A stretch of 64,000 nt of DNA from Globisporangium splendens (GCA_006386115.1 VFIW01000090.1:1-64000); one strand, 5' to 3'; numbered from the stretch's first letter, positions 1 through 10,522 are shown. The notes: generated by a model not told the origin, from the sequence alone. Translations and numbers: made by a program.

Positions 1-659
1 ACACAACACACGTCCCACGCAACCCACAACGTCGTCCTCGTCCACGGTCCGCGTACAAACCACCACACAACCAACGTCTTGGTCGTCCAACGCGTACTGT
101 ACTGCAAGCCTGCCAGCTCAACCTTAGCATTTTGCGTCTCAAACGGCACACGTCAGGCCTCCCACACAAATGTCAATCGCCAAAAACCACACCCAAAGTG
201 AGACGGACCCGGGACGTCTCGCGGGCACTCTTGCGCTCTCGCTTTACACGGCACTCGCGTCAATCCACCAAGCATGCGGCGAGCGAGCTGCAGCCAGTGG
301 CTCGGCGTGCGTTTTGGTCGACTTAGGTGCTCATTGGCTTCGTTTGAAGTTTAAAGTCTCGCAGTGTACGTACGTATGTACCGCTACTCCCTCTTTGTTT
401 TGCTTGCTTGCTTGTGTTCGGTGTGTGCTCAAGTAGAGCGACTGGGGAGCAGAGCAGAGTGGCAAAGAATTCGGTGGTGGTGTTGTCGGGATGAATGGAC
501 GGGCAGAGATGTGATGTGACCCGGTCCGCGTGAAAAATGAAAGAAGCGGCTCGAGCAGCGTCCACGCACAGCAGCACGCGCTCACACGCTCAGTGCCTGC
601 GTGCCTGCCTGCGTGCCTGCCTGCGCAGTGTCAAAGAGGAACCAAAAGAAAGAAAAGTT
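1..659. repeat. tRNA-Ile tandem repeat unit, left-most, partial
   Basis: This is a diverged copy of the roughly 760-bp unit repeated at 8229-11210 and 18567-19255. It shares the CA-rich stretch, the TGTACGTACGTATGTA segment and the GCCTGCCTGCGT-type short repeats just before the tRNA. It is the 3' flank of the minus-strand tRNA-Ile. Short open frames in it recur in the other copies only because the DNA repeats; I see no protein signature. Confidence 0.85.
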
Positions 660-732
660 TGGTCATACTGGGGCTCGAACCCAGGACCACAGCGTTATTA
701 GCACTGCGCTCTACCGACTGAGCTATACGACC
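660..732 (-). tRNA. tRNA-Ile (anticodon AAT)
   Basis: The minus strand folds as a 73-nt cloverleaf: acceptor GGTCGTA/TATGACC with one G-U pair, D stem GCTC/GAGC, anticodon stem CAGTG/CGCTG with loop CTAATAA (anticodon AAT, reads AUU), T stem CTGGG/CCCAG and discriminator A. The A box begins TAGCTCAGT and the B box includes GGTTCGAGCCC. A TTTT run lies a few bases past the 3' end and should terminate Pol III. LINE A starts at the very next base beyond the tRNA 5' end, so the normal upstream flank has been replaced. Confidence 0.96.
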
Positions 733-824
733 ACTTCTCAATTTGCCGGCTACCCCTCAAGTCGACTCTTCAGAAGAACCCTCTCCCAGCCGCCGCCTTC
801 GCCGCCATCCCTCCACCTGTCCCC

Positions 825-3419
825 ATGGAATATCCAGCTTCCGCCTCTTCTCTTCCTTCCGAGCAGCTGCCACGTGTCGCATCTGGTCTGGAATCTGGGT
901 TCGCACCCAGTTTCCAGCCAGGTCCCACTCCTGGCCCATCCCCCTCGGAAATTTTGGGAAGGTCTGGACCTCTTCCTTTGAGTGGTGTTTCAGCCTCTCA
1001 ACCCGACGCGCTTCCGTCTCCTCCTTCGCTTGCGCCAACCGCTCCGTCTGCTCCTGAGCCGACTGGAATAGACGACGAAGTGGATGTGTCGATGGAAATT
1101 CCGCCGAATGAGATCGTCTCGCCTCCTGACAGCCCGTCAGATGATGAGCCGATGGAACTCGCGCTGCCTCCTGCCAACGCCGCCTCGCATCCCAGCGCGG
1201 ATCCGCGTCCGACAATGGCCGATGTGCTCGCGCAACAAGAACTCCTCCGTCGCGACAATGCTGAAGCAGACGCTGTGCGTCGTCGTGTGGAGACCCCAAA
1301 GCCTCTTGCATGCGACATCGAAGCGATTGAACGCCAGTACGCCGCTGGCAGTGACTGGTCGTTCATTGCCCCACGCATGGAACAAGCGCGTCCGTATGCA
1401 CTCCCTCGAGCCAAGTACGACATGGTGATCGACACTGGACGGACGCTCGCGAAGACTCCGCTCCAGAAGATCATGGCGTCGCTTTCTGGCAAGAATCACG
1501 GCAATGAAGCTCTCGAAGACTTGTACCAGCGCTACGAGATCGGTCAAATCTCCAAGCTCCCTGGTGGCAACCTTCGCGTCAAGGTGAAATCGAAGGAAGC
1601 CTGCCTGCTCCTCGAGCGCACGAAGGTGAACATCCTCGGTGGTGTCTTCACGTTCAAGGAGTTTGACGTCCTTGGCGGGAAGTACTTCCTTGATATCGCC
1701 AATGTCGACTCGGACACTGACACGGATGTGATCCTACACCGGTTGTTCTTGCTCGGATGCAAGCCGGTATACGATACCTTCCGCGAAGTGAACCTCGCGA
1801 CTGGTATCACGTCTGCGACCTGGCGAGTGTACTTCTTGTCCACATCGTGTCCAAGCGCATTGATGGTGAACGGCAGTGTCTGCGACCAAGTGTTGTTCGA
1901 CAACAAGCTGCACCCCGCGCATGGGAAGAATGCTCCGTTCCAGTCCGAGCGCTTGCCGTATGGTTATCGCTCGCACCATGGACTTGATCTCGGCACTTCC
2001 GACAGCGTTTCTCCATCGAGTGGGCCAGTGACTGAGCCAGCTCGACAAAAGCAGCAACAGCAGCAGCAGCAACATCAACCGAAGACTTACGCGCAAGCTG
2101 CAAACGCAAAGCCGATGCCGAAGCAAACCTCACTGCAGAAAGCAGTTGAGGAAGCGAAGAAACGTGAAGGCCAGCCCCAGCACGGAGCTCAGCATGGGCA
2201 ACAGTCCGTTGCCAACCAGCTCGCCAAGCTTCCAAGCAACTCCGACGACGCACTGTCGATTTCGACCTTCAATGGCTCGAATGGTAAGATCACTCCACCT
2301 GGAAGTCCGAAAGCTCCGAAGAAGCTACTCTTGTTGACCAACGGACCAGACGATGGTTTCGCCACGGTGTCCAAGAACAAGAAGAAACGCTCGCGCAATG
2401 CGATTGATTTCTCCAACCTGATGGTGAAACAATCTGCACAGCCTTTGAATGGCATCGCCACCTCCAACTACTTTCAAGCACTCCAGTCGATGGAGGTCAA
2501 GTTCAAATCGAAGAACGCGACTGCTGATAAGAAGTATGGAGTCCGCCACCAAATTCTCCCAGTGGATGTGAAACGTCCTGCTGAGTTGAAGACCTCGACC
2601 GAGTCTGCCTTTTTCGTCGAGAAGCATCACACCAAGATCAGGAAGGCGTCAAAGGCATCGCCGCTTCTTGAAGTGACCGAGTCGATGCTCAACGACGAGA
2701 ACACGGCGCTTCTCAACACCCTCCCTGACCGTCTAGCTGAAGCAGACAAGAAGGTCGAAGGCGTGTGCAAGCTCCTCGAGAACGCCACGAATCCTGACCA
2801 CATCACGAAGAAGGCGATCGAGTCTCCTCTCGCTTTCAACAGTGCTCTGTCATTGAAGATGGCAGGGAGTGGTCATGAGATTGCTGAGGTCGCCCAGTTG
2901 CATGTGATCAACCGCGTGCTGTGTGCGACTCATCCGAATGACGACACCACTTTCAGCACGAAATGGAAGAAGTTGATGGGAACGGCAGTTCCATCAAAAC
3001 GAGCCGACATCATCAAGACGTGCGCGAAGTGGTGGACGACGTCGGATTCGATCAAGGAGCTGACTCGTGCATCCAAGGCTTTGGGCTTCTTCGAGCTCAT
3101 GCTCATGTCGATCGCACCGACGATCTTTGCCAACGACCACTGGATCCAGTACCTCACTGGTCAGCCAGTCGAGTGGATCCCAGCACACAACGCGCGTCTC
3201 CTCCATCCCAACACCCTCCTTCGTCTCTTGCGGTCCGAGCTTGGCTCTCACTGCATGCAGCAATGGAGCGAGGTGCAGTGGCAGGGTCACCTTCTGGACG
3301 ACCTCGAGTCGCTCCAAACACTGGAAGGTTTTTACCCGGAAGACTCTTCAGTTTTGCAGCTCCAAGTCGCTGGTGGTGAGGTTACGATGGTAGCGGGCGG
3401 TTTGGCGACTCGTTGCTAA
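825..3419 (+). CDS. LINE ORF1 protein (nucleic-acid-binding type), element A
   Basis: 864 aa starting at ATG in a good context (CCCCATGG). Order of regions: a proline/serine-rich acidic N-terminus (about 1-140); a globular part (about 170-390) with alternating hydrophobic strands that could be RRM-like, as in many LINE ORF1 proteins, but this is not proven; a glutamine-rich linker (about 407-415) followed by a TYAQAA motif; a basic segment KNKKKRSR (about 520); and a long helical C-terminal half. No CCHC zinc knuckle is visible. In other LINEs ORF1 coats element RNA and helps form the RNP; that role is inferred here. The frame ends at TAA in the string GTTGCTAAACC, which is also present in the other four copies and overlaps the open frame of ORF2. 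Confidence 0.85.
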   Translation: MEYPASASSLPSEQLPRVASGLESGFAPSFQPGPTPGPSPSEILGRSGPLPLSGVSASQPDALPSPPSLAPTAPSAPEPTGIDDEVDVSMEIPPNEIVSPPDSPSDDEPMELALPPANAASHPSADPRPTMADVLAQQELLRRDNAEADAVRRRVETPKPLACDIEAIERQYAAGSDWSFIAPRMEQARPYALPRAKYDMVIDTGRTLAKTPLQKIMASLSGKNHGNEALEDLYQRYEIGQISKLPGGNLRVKVKSKEACLLLERTKVNILGGVFTFKEFDVLGGKYFLDIANVDSDTDTDVILHRLFLLGCKPVYDTFREVNLATGITSATWRVYFLSTSCPSALMVNGSVCDQVLFDNKLHPAHGKNAPFQSERLPYGYRSHHGLDLGTSDSVSPSSGPVTEPARQKQQQQQQQHQPKTYAQAANAKPMPKQTSLQKAVEEAKKREGQPQHGAQHGQQSVANQLAKLPSNSDDALSISTFNGSNGKITPPGSPKAPKKLLLLTNGPDDGFATVSKNKKKRSRNAIDFSNLMVKQSAQPLNGIATSNYFQALQSMEVKFKSKNATADKKYGVRHQILPVDVKRPAELKTSTESAFFVEKHHTKIRKASKASPLLEVTESMLNDENTALLNTLPDRLAEADKKVEGVCKLLENATNPDHITKKAIESPLAFNSALSLKMAGSGHEIAEVAQLHVINRVLCATHPNDDTTFSTKWKKLMGTAVPSKRADIIKTCAKWWTTSDSIKELTRASKALGFFELMLMSIAPTIFANDHWIQYLTGQPVEWIPAHNARLLHPNTLLRLLRSELGSHCMQQWSEVQWQGHLLDDLESLQTLEGFYPEDSSVLQLQVAGGEVTMVAGGLATRC

Positions 3420-3466
3420 ACCATCCTCATCCAACACCACCTGGAGCAACATTAGTGTTCTGACTG
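3391..3466 (+). other. ORF1/ORF2 overlap with no AUG for ORF2
   Basis: The ORF2 frame opens after TAG at 3391-3393, overlaps the last 26 nt of ORF1 and is +1 relative to it. No in-frame ATG occurs before the conserved endonuclease start (V-L-T-V-N-T-N-G). The first ATG lies inside the domain, after the catalytic Asn. ORF2 must therefore be made by a +1 shift near the ORF1 stop (GTT-GCT-AAA frame), by non-AUG initiation, or by another stop-reinitiation route. The same layout is seen in elements B, C, D and E. Confidence 0.7.
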
Positions 3467-6400
3467 TGAACACTAATGGCATCAAGAAGAACGGTCATTT
3501 ATTTACTGAGAGCATGCTCTCCAAGTACTCGGTGTCGTGTGTCCAAGAAACCAAGTTCGGCGACAACACACACCTTTCCAATTTCAAGTTCCACCTCGAC
3601 TCGAGCTTCAAGCACAAGGTCTTCGTGAACGACCCCAACTCGCAGCTTGATCGACCGACGCGAGGAAGGAGCAATGGAGTGCTCACGGTACTCCGTTCCG
3701 ACTTCCCAGGCTTCGACTCGGCTATCGAGCTACCAAGTCTGTCGGTCGCAGGTCGCTACCTCGTCGTGAAAGTGGTGGTTGAGGGTGCTCCCATCTACAT
3801 CCACAACGTGTACGCGCCAGTGGACCAGCAAGAGAAACAGCAATTCTTCTCGAGTTTGGACACCGAAGGGTTCGAAGATCAAGCGACGCATTTTGTGTTG
3901 GGAGATCTCAACACTCCTCTCGACCCCAGACTCGACTCGTCGTCTCCCGACTTGCGCTATGACCCTGGCAGGTCCAGCTGCTTGGAGTGGTTGGCGAAGC
4001 TGGGTGCCGTGGACGCGTGGCGAATCCACTATGACACCAAGCGAGTCTTCACTGGTCCTCTTCCTCGGAAGAACCGTCTGGACTACATCTTGTTGTCCGA
4101 AGACTTCTACGAACGCTTCTACGACGACTCCAAGTACTTCCTGCCGAAGCATGCTGGTGATCACCTCGCTCACAGTGTGAGTTTCAGGTCTGGTTCGCAG
4201 CTCCACGGTCGAGGGTACTGGAAGTTCCCTCGCTACCTCCTCGAGTACCCACTCGTGGTCTCGGCGATCGAGAAGGAGGCAGAGATGGTGCTCGACAAGC
4301 TTCGCACTTCGACATACCCTGGCAAGGTGTGGGAGAAGTGGAAGGAGAGCATCAAGTCTCAACTCCAAGACGTGCAGAAGAAACTGAGGATGCAAGACAC
4401 TCAAGCTGTCGAAGAGGCTCGGATCCAACTCGATCAAGCTGCTGCTCAGTATCGCGTCGCTTCCAATGACTCAAATCGGGAGCACTTCGATGAAGCCATG
4501 AGAAACTACAAGGAGACGGTTACGAGGACGAGCCAGTACAACCAAGATACTGCGTTCGACTTCCAAGCGGCCAACTCCGAGAAGTCCACCAAGCACTTCT
4601 TTCGTCCATTGGACACGAGCTTGAGAAGGGTCTCGATCGAGGAGGTGGTGACACCGAGTGGCAGTGTCTCATCGAATCCTCAAGAGATATCGCTTCGCTT
4701 CCTCGAACACTGGGGATCCGAGATGGGAGATCCCGACAGTCCAGCAGGAAGAGCTCCTCCACCCGACGAAACCATGCAGCGCAAGCTTCTCGACTCGATT
4801 GTCCGCTTCGTTGCTGAGGTTGATCGTGCCATTTTGAACGCACCAGTCACCGCTTCTGACCTCGCAAGCGCAATCAGACACATGAAGACATCCTCAGCAC
4901 CCGGCATGGATGGATTGACTGCTGGTTTCTACCAGGTCGCTCCAGATGTGTTCGGTGAGTGTCTGAGTATCGTGTTCAATGATCGACTCCAACGAGGAGT
5001 GCTTTTGTCATCTCAGCGCAAGTCTGCCGTCGTGCTGCTACACAAGAAAGGTTCGCGAGCAGACCCAGGCAACTACCGACCCATCGCACTCGTGCAGGTC
5101 GATGTGAAGGTGTTGTCCAAAGCGCTGACGTACCGGCTCCAGCAAGTCATCCTCGACTTGATCCATCCCGACCAAAAGGGATTCGTCAAAGGTCGCTCAA
5201 TCCATCACCACGTGCGGTTCCTCGCGGATCTGCAAGACCTGGTGACGAGTCGAGACGAAGAAGCGTATGCTCTGTTCTTGGACTTTGAGAAGGCGTTCGA
5301 CCGAGTGAACTGGGACTACATGCTCCGAGTACTCGAGCGAATGGGGATCGGCTCGGAGTTTGTGCAGTGGATCAAGCTTCTATACACCGAGCCTCAAGCC
5401 CACCTCGTCATCAACCAGAACATCCAGCCGGCGCTGCATCCGACGAGAGGAGTGAAGCAAGGCGACCCGTTGTCAGCGCTGCTCTTCATCTTGACCATCG
5501 AGCCGCTCGGCAACCTGCTACGGTCCCACGAAGAGTTCGGAGTGTGTCTCAACGCAGACCACACCTCCACGAGCATCTTCTTCGCGGACGACTCGACTCT
5601 TCTGAGCAGCTCGATACCAAACCTGCAAGCACAGCTTGGGATCGTAAAGGAGTACTGCAAAGGCTCTGGCGCGAAGCTCAACCTTGCCAAGTCGACGCTG
5701 CTGGCGCTCAACCGGAACCAGACCTGTCCGCCGCTCGCTGGAGTGCACGTTCTAGGTCGAGCGGAGACGGTGAAATATCTCGGTATCCCTTTTGGCCAGT
5801 CGTCGGTCGATGAAGACCTCGTGGAGTTCCTCGAGCAGCGCTTCTACGACGGCTTCAAGCTGTGGTACAGACGCGCGCGGACGCTCCGTGGTCGGCTCTT
5901 GGTGGCTCAAACGATGGTTCTCTCCCGCCTGTGGCATTACACCCAGCACGTGTCGATCCCGACCACGGTTGTGAGGAGGTGGCAGTCGATGCTGAACCGG
6001 TTCGTGCTGAGTCGGAAGCACGACCGCGACGCATCGCACATCCAGCTCATCCCTCGCGAGTTCCTGTACCTCCCGAGGAGTGACGGTGGTCTGCAGATCC
6101 CAAGCCTAGACGTGCACCTCAAGCGGCAACGTCTTCAGCTTGTGCTGCAGTTCATGCGAGCGGCGACTGCAGATGGTGTGCGGAACTGGACGACTGCGAG
6201 CACGGAGCTGCTCAAGCTCGTCCTTCCTCGCACAGGTGGCTGCAACGCCCTCGACTTTCTCGTGATCTCTCCGCTCCGACATGGCGACATGATCCAGTGG
6301 AGACACACTTCAGCTTGGTGGCGAACGACGTGGAAATCGTGGTACATGATTCGCTGGGAGATCACGTGGCACGACCTTCCTCCGGACGAGCGCGCTTGGT

Positions 6401-7539
6401 ACGGTCTTCGACAGCCAATCTGGTTCCACTCGGACACAGAGCTTCACTTCGAGCAGACTCCGAGAGTTCACACCAGCTCAGCACATCGACGGTGCATTGG
6501 GATGGTGCCGGAGCCTCAACGGAGTTTCAGGCTGCATGTGTCAAGAGTCTTCGGTGTGCGGTCGCTTGCCGACTTCATGCGCGAAGGTTGTGCTTGGCCG
6601 TCGCAGCAAGACTTCATCCAGCGCCATCTCGACTTCACGCTCGTGTCGACCACACCTGGTCAACAGGTGAAGTGGCTGCGAGTGCTGTACAACGAGGCAA
6701 CGCAGATCGTCGAGCGCCTGGGTGCGCGAGAGCTTGTGTTGCAGACCACGAGTGCTGCGAGACGAGCGGTGCCGCACCTGGGCTGTAAGAGCGGTGTGAA
6801 AGTGTGCTTGATCCCTGCGATTCCGCGGTCGGCGCTTCTTCGCGTGGTGTGGACACCAGCACCGCCGACAAAGCCGCATCCGATGACTCTTCACTCGCAA
6901 CGCGTAGACGAGCAGCAGATCAAGGCGTTCATCAAGTACTCCAAGCACCTGCGCAAGATCTTGCTCCCCGTGTTCGAAGACCTTCAGTTTCGCCTCGCGT
7001 TCCGCCTTCTCCCCGTGCGCTCGCGGTTCTGGTTTCTGCAACAGTCGAACCCGCGCATCGTCTACTGCGTCCGCGACGGATGCGATGCGATCGAGACCGA
7101 GAAGCACTTGTTCTTCGAGTGTTCTCTCGCAGCGAGGATCTGGGAGCACGTGCGACTTCTCATGGCGCCGTTCTTCCGCTCACACCCGACGTGGATTGGG
7201 ATTGCGACGGCGAAGAAGCCTGTCATCCAGGACGACTGGAAGGAGTGCGAGGACGTCATCTGCGACGTCTGGCACACGCTCCGCGCAGTGGCCCTTCACT
7301 TCCTCTGGTCGGATCGGAATCGGTGCTTGTTCGACGGAAGACAGCCCACACCGGTGACCCCTGCAATAGCAGTCATATACACAACTGTCAGTGCACACAT
7401 CCGACACAACATGAGAAGAAGATATGAAGGCGAAGACTTACGGTTGCTCAAGAGAGTGGTGACGAAGATGCGGACGCTCCAGGCATTCGACGACTTCATG
7501 GCAGCTCACCCGACGATGCTCCAGATTCGGGTCAGATAG
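3466..7539 (+). CDS. LINE ORF2: APE endonuclease, reverse transcriptase, Cys/His motif (element A)
   Basis: 1357 aa counted from GTG at 3466; the true start is unclear because no AUG precedes the domain. The N-terminus is an endonuclease/exonuclease/phosphatase domain: NTNG, QET (Glu28), NVYAPV, GDLNTPLD (about 147) and RLDYILLSE. It should nick target DNA for target-primed reverse transcription. The reverse transcriptase follows: KKGS..NYRPIAL, LDFEKAFDRVNW (about 605), GVKQGDPLS and FADDS (about 706). Near residue 1201 a C-x4-C...H-x4-C pattern followed by W is like the zf-RVT module of plant-type LINEs. No RNase H domain is visible. The frame is unbroken. Target choice (the tRNA A-box region) is probably set by the endonuclease and/or the C-terminal zinc motif, but this is inference. 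Confidence 0.93.
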   Translation: MNTNGIKKNGHLFTESMLSKYSVSCVQETKFGDNTHLSNFKFHLDSSFKHKVFVNDPNSQLDRPTRGRSNGVLTVLRSDFPGFDSAIELPSLSVAGRYLVVKVVVEGAPIYIHNVYAPVDQQEKQQFFSSLDTEGFEDQATHFVLGDLNTPLDPRLDSSSPDLRYDPGRSSCLEWLAKLGAVDAWRIHYDTKRVFTGPLPRKNRLDYILLSEDFYERFYDDSKYFLPKHAGDHLAHSVSFRSGSQLHGRGYWKFPRYLLEYPLVVSAIEKEAEMVLDKLRTSTYPGKVWEKWKESIKSQLQDVQKKLRMQDTQAVEEARIQLDQAAAQYRVASNDSNREHFDEAMRNYKETVTRTSQYNQDTAFDFQAANSEKSTKHFFRPLDTSLRRVSIEEVVTPSGSVSSNPQEISLRFLEHWGSEMGDPDSPAGRAPPPDETMQRKLLDSIVRFVAEVDRAILNAPVTASDLASAIRHMKTSSAPGMDGLTAGFYQVAPDVFGECLSIVFNDRLQRGVLLSSQRKSAVVLLHKKGSRADPGNYRPIALVQVDVKVLSKALTYRLQQVILDLIHPDQKGFVKGRSIHHHVRFLADLQDLVTSRDEEAYALFLDFEKAFDRVNWDYMLRVLERMGIGSEFVQWIKLLYTEPQAHLVINQNIQPALHPTRGVKQGDPLSALLFILTIEPLGNLLRSHEEFGVCLNADHTSTSIFFADDSTLLSSSIPNLQAQLGIVKEYCKGSGAKLNLAKSTLLALNRNQTCPPLAGVHVLGRAETVKYLGIPFGQSSVDEDLVEFLEQRFYDGFKLWYRRARTLRGRLLVAQTMVLSRLWHYTQHVSIPTTVVRRWQSMLNRFVLSRKHDRDASHIQLIPREFLYLPRSDGGLQIPSLDVHLKRQRLQLVLQFMRAATADGVRNWTTASTELLKLVLPRTGGCNALDFLVISPLRHGDMIQWRHTSAWWRTTWKSWYMIRWEITWHDLPPDERAWYGLRQPIWFHSDTELHFEQTPRVHTSSAHRRCIGMVPEPQRSFRLHVSRVFGVRSLADFMREGCAWPSQQDFIQRHLDFTLVSTTPGQQVKWLRVLYNEATQIVERLGARELVLQTTSAARRAVPHLGCKSGVKVCLIPAIPRSALLRVVWTPAPPTKPHPMTLHSQRVDEQQIKAFIKYSKHLRKILLPVFEDLQFRLAFRLLPVRSRFWFLQQSNPRIVYCVRDGCDAIETEKHLFFECSLAARIWEHVRLLMAPFFRSHPTWIGIATAKKPVIQDDWKECEDVICDVWHTLRAVALHFLWSDRNRCLFDGRQPTPVTPAIAVIYTTVSAHIRHNMRRRYEGEDLRLLKRVVTKMRTLQAFDDFMAAHPTMLQIRVR

Positions 7540-8212
7540 GAGCGCTTCTTCCAACCCGAACGTGGCCAACGACAACGAAGAGAAGTTCCCAAAGCTTCAA
7601 AAAATCGAAAAACTCGCGCTTCAGATCCCCCAACCACCGTTGCTTCCCAACACCACCGCCACGTCGAAACAGCAACACACAAGATCGGATTCTTCACAGG
7701 AAAGTCGAACTTCGCAGCCCAGCATCACCAGCGACTGTCACGATCAAGACAGGACTTGTCCCGCAAGCTTCGACCGCACCAAACGCACCACCTCGGCCAA
7801 TACCGCACGACTCCACTCCATCAGCTCCGCGCTCAAATCCGGCTTCGGGGCCCTCACGTTCCCCTGGGGTCCGGACGAGACAGCTGTAGCTTCAGGAGAA
7901 GAATCGCTTGAATTGGCTTCGGCGACGAAGCTTGGTTTGGCTAGGCTCGGGCCTTCACGACTTGACTTGGACGCGCTTGGCTCACCGAGGACTTGGCTTG
8001 GACACTTCAAAATCCCCCTAAATAAGGGAATAGAAGTTCCACTATATACCCGACTTTGGTCCATACGGACTATTCTCACAAAAATTCTCAAAATTTGTAT
8101 AAATTATAAACTCGTAGATACAAGTGTAGGATTATATTTATGGTAGAAACTGTCCACGCTAGGTAGATTGAGTAGTCACTTCGTCTAATTCTAGTAATAT
8201 AGACAACTTTAA
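7540..8212 (+). other. LINE A 3' UTR with terminal hairpin
   Basis: Non-coding tail. Its first 290 bp are unlike the other copies; from about 7835 it matches them (GGCTTCGGGGCCCTCACG, then degenerate CTTGG repeats, then AT-rich sequence). The last part holds a hairpin GTCTA (8183-8187) / TAGAC (8200-8204) with a 12-nt loop, followed by AACTTTAA and then the target duplication. This end is shared with the short N1 elements, so it is the likely reverse-transcriptase recognition site. Confidence 0.7.
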
Positions 8213-8228
8213 ACTGAGCTATACGACC
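8213..8228. repeat. 3' target-site duplication of LINE A (tRNA-Ile 5' segment)
   Basis: ACTGAGCTATACGACC is identical to 717-732. It is followed by TCGGCCATG, the same sequence that follows uninterrupted tRNA-Ile genes at 9761 and 10522. It is therefore the right half of a split target, not a gene. Confidence 0.95.
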
Positions 8229-8916
8229 TCGGCCATGTTCACCAACACTCCACACAACACACACCAACACACACAACACACAACGTCGTCCTCGGCCACG
8301 GTCCGCGCACAAAACACCACACAAACAACAACCAACGTATTGGTCGTCCAACGCGTACTGTACTGTAAGCCTGCCAGCTCAACCTTGCCATTTTGCGTCC
8401 CAAACGGCACACGTCAGGCCTCCCACACAAATCTCAATCGACAAAAACCACACCCAAAGCGAGACGGACCCGGGACGTTTCGCGGGCGATCTTGCGCTCT
8501 CGCTTTACACGACACTCGCGTCAATCCACCAAGTGTGCGGCGAGCGAGCTGCAGCCGGTGGCTCGGTGTGCGTTTTGGGCGACTCAGGTGCTCATTGGCT
8601 TCGTTTGAAGTTTGAAGTCTCGCAGTGTACGTACGTATGTACCGCTACTCCCTCTTTGTTTTGTTTGGTTGTATTCAGTGTGTGCTCAAGTAGAGCGAGT
8701 GGGGAGTCGAGTAGAGCGGCAAAGGATTCGGCGGTGTGTTTGCCGGGATGAAGGGATGGGCGGAGATGTGATGTGACCCGGTCCGCGTGAAAAATGAAAG
8801 AAGCGGCTCGAGCAGCGTCCACGCACAGCAGCACGCGCTCACACGCTCAGTGCCTGCGCGCCTGCCTGCGTGCCTGCCTGCGCAGTGTCAAAGAGGAACC
8901 AAAAGAAAGAAAAGTT

Positions 8917-8988
8917 TGGTCATACTGGGGCTCGAACCCAGGACCACAGCGTTATTAGCACTGCGCTCCTACCGACTGAGCTATACAC
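8917..8988 (-). pseudogene. Degenerate tRNA-Ile (AAT) copy
   Basis: It matches the neighbouring tRNA-Ile genes except for two defects near the 5' end: an extra base in the D-loop/D-stem region (CTCCTACCG instead of CTCTACCG on the plus strand) and two missing bases in the 5' acceptor strand (CTATACACTCGG instead of CTATACGACCTCGG). The acceptor stem can no longer pair fully. It lacks an inserted LINE. Confidence 0.85.
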
Positions 8989-9688
8989 TCGGCCATGTTC
9001 ACCAACACTCCACACAACACACACCAACACACACAACACACAACGTCGTCCTCGGCCACGGTCCGCGCACAAAACACCACACAAACAACAACCAACGTAT
9101 TGGTCGTCCAACGCGTACTGTACTGTAAGCCTGCCAGCTCAACCTTGCCATTTTGCGTCCCAAACGGCACACGTCAGGCCTCCCACACAAATCTCAATCG
9201 ACAAAAACCACACCCAAAGCGAGACGGACCCGGGACGTTTCGCGGGCGATCTTGCGCTCTCGCTTTACACGACACTCGCGTCAATCCACCAAGTGTGCGG
9301 CGAGCGAGCTGCAGCCGGTGGCTCGGTGTGCGTTTTGGGCGACTCAGGTGCTCATTGGCTTCGTTTGAAGTTTGAAGTCTCGCAGTGTACGTACGTATGT
9401 ACCGCTACTCCCTCTTTGTTTTGTTTGGCTGTATTCAGTGTGTGCTCAAGTAGAGCGAGTGGGGAGTCGAGTAGAGCGGCAAAGGATTCGGCGGTGTGTT
9501 TGCCGGGATGAAGGGATGGGCGGAGATGTGATGTGACCCGGTCCGCGTGAAAAATGAAAGAAGCGGCTCGAGCAGCGTCCACGCACAGCAGCATGCGCTC
9601 ACACGCTCAGTGCCTGCGCGCCTGTCTGCGTGCCTGCCTGCGTGCCTGCCTGCGCAGTGTCAAAGAGGAACCAAAAGAAAGAAAAGTT

Positions 9689-9761
9689 TGGTCATACTGG
9701 GGCTCGAACCCAGGACCACAGCGTTATTAGCACTGCGCTCTACCGACTGAGCTATACGACC
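9689..9761 (-). tRNA. tRNA-Ile (anticodon AAT), empty target
   Basis: Same 73-nt sequence as the copy at 660-732, with the T-run terminator past its 3' end. Its 5' end runs directly into TCGGCCATG with no element, which makes it an in-window empty site for the LINEs. Confidence 0.96.
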
Positions 9762-10449
9762 TCGGCCATGTTCACCAACACTCCACACAACACACACCAA
9801 CACACACAACACACAACGTCGTCCTCGGCCACGGTCCGCGCACAAAACACCACACAAACAACAACCAACGTATTGGTCGTCCAACGCGTACTGTACTGTA
9901 AGCCTGCCAGCTCAACCTTGCCATTTTGCGTCCCAAACGGCACACGTCAGGCCTCCCACACAAATCTCAATCGACAAAAACCACACCCAAAGCGAGACGG
10001 ACCCGGGACGTTTCGCGGGCGATCTTGCGCTCTCGCTTTACACGACACTCGCGTCAATCCACCAAGTGTGCGGCGAGCGAGCTGCAGCCGGTGGCTCGGT
10101 GTGCGTTTTGGGCGACTCAGGTGCTCATTGGCTTCGTTTGAAGTTTGAAGTCTCGCAGTGTACGTACGTATGTACCGCTACTCCCTCTTTGTTTTGTTTG
10201 GTTGTATTCAGTGTGTGCTCAAGTAGAGCGAGTGGGGAGTCGAGTAGAGCGGCAAAGGATTCGGCGGTGTGTTTGCCGGGATGAAGGGATGGGCGGAGAT
10301 GTGATGTGACCCGGTCCGCGTGAAAAATGAAAGAAGCGGCTCGAGCAGCGTCCACGCACAGCAGCACGCGCTCACACGCTCAGTGCCTGCGCGCCTGCCT
10401 GCGTGCCTGCCTGCGCAGTGTCAAAGAGGAACCAAAAGAAAGAAAAGTT

Positions 10450-10522
10450 TGGTCATACTGGGGCTCGAACCCAGGACCACAGCGTTATTAGCACTGCGCT
10501 CTACCGACTGAGCTATACGACC
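10450..10522 (-). tRNA. tRNA-Ile (anticodon AAT), empty target
   Basis: Identical 73-nt cloverleaf with intact A and B boxes and a T-run terminator. The upstream flank is the normal repeat unit, so this is a second intact empty target. Confidence 0.96.

Larger units (their letters stand above)
733..8212 (+). mobile_element. LINE A: full-length tRNA-targeted non-LTR retrotransposon
   Basis: A 7.48-kb element with a 92-bp 5' UTR, ORF1, ORF2 (endonuclease, reverse transcriptase, Cys/His motif) and a 673-bp 3' UTR. It is flanked by perfect 16-bp duplications ACTGAGCTATACGACC at 717-732 and 8213-8228. These are the first 16 bp of tRNA-Ile read on the opposite strand. There is no poly(A) tail; the 3' end is a small hairpin followed by AACTTTAA. 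The 5' end (ACTTCTCAATTTGCC) recurs in B, C, D and N2b. ORF1 and ORF2 are uninterrupted, so this copy may be coding-competent. It is nearly identical to D in the ORFs, although D sits at tRNA-Phe. The proximal 3' UTR differs from those of B to E. Confidence 0.93.

Noticed and set aside
7562..8146. 194-codon frame in the LINE A 3' UTR as a third ORF
   Set aside because: Not kept in B-E, where this part of the 3' UTR differs or is interrupted.
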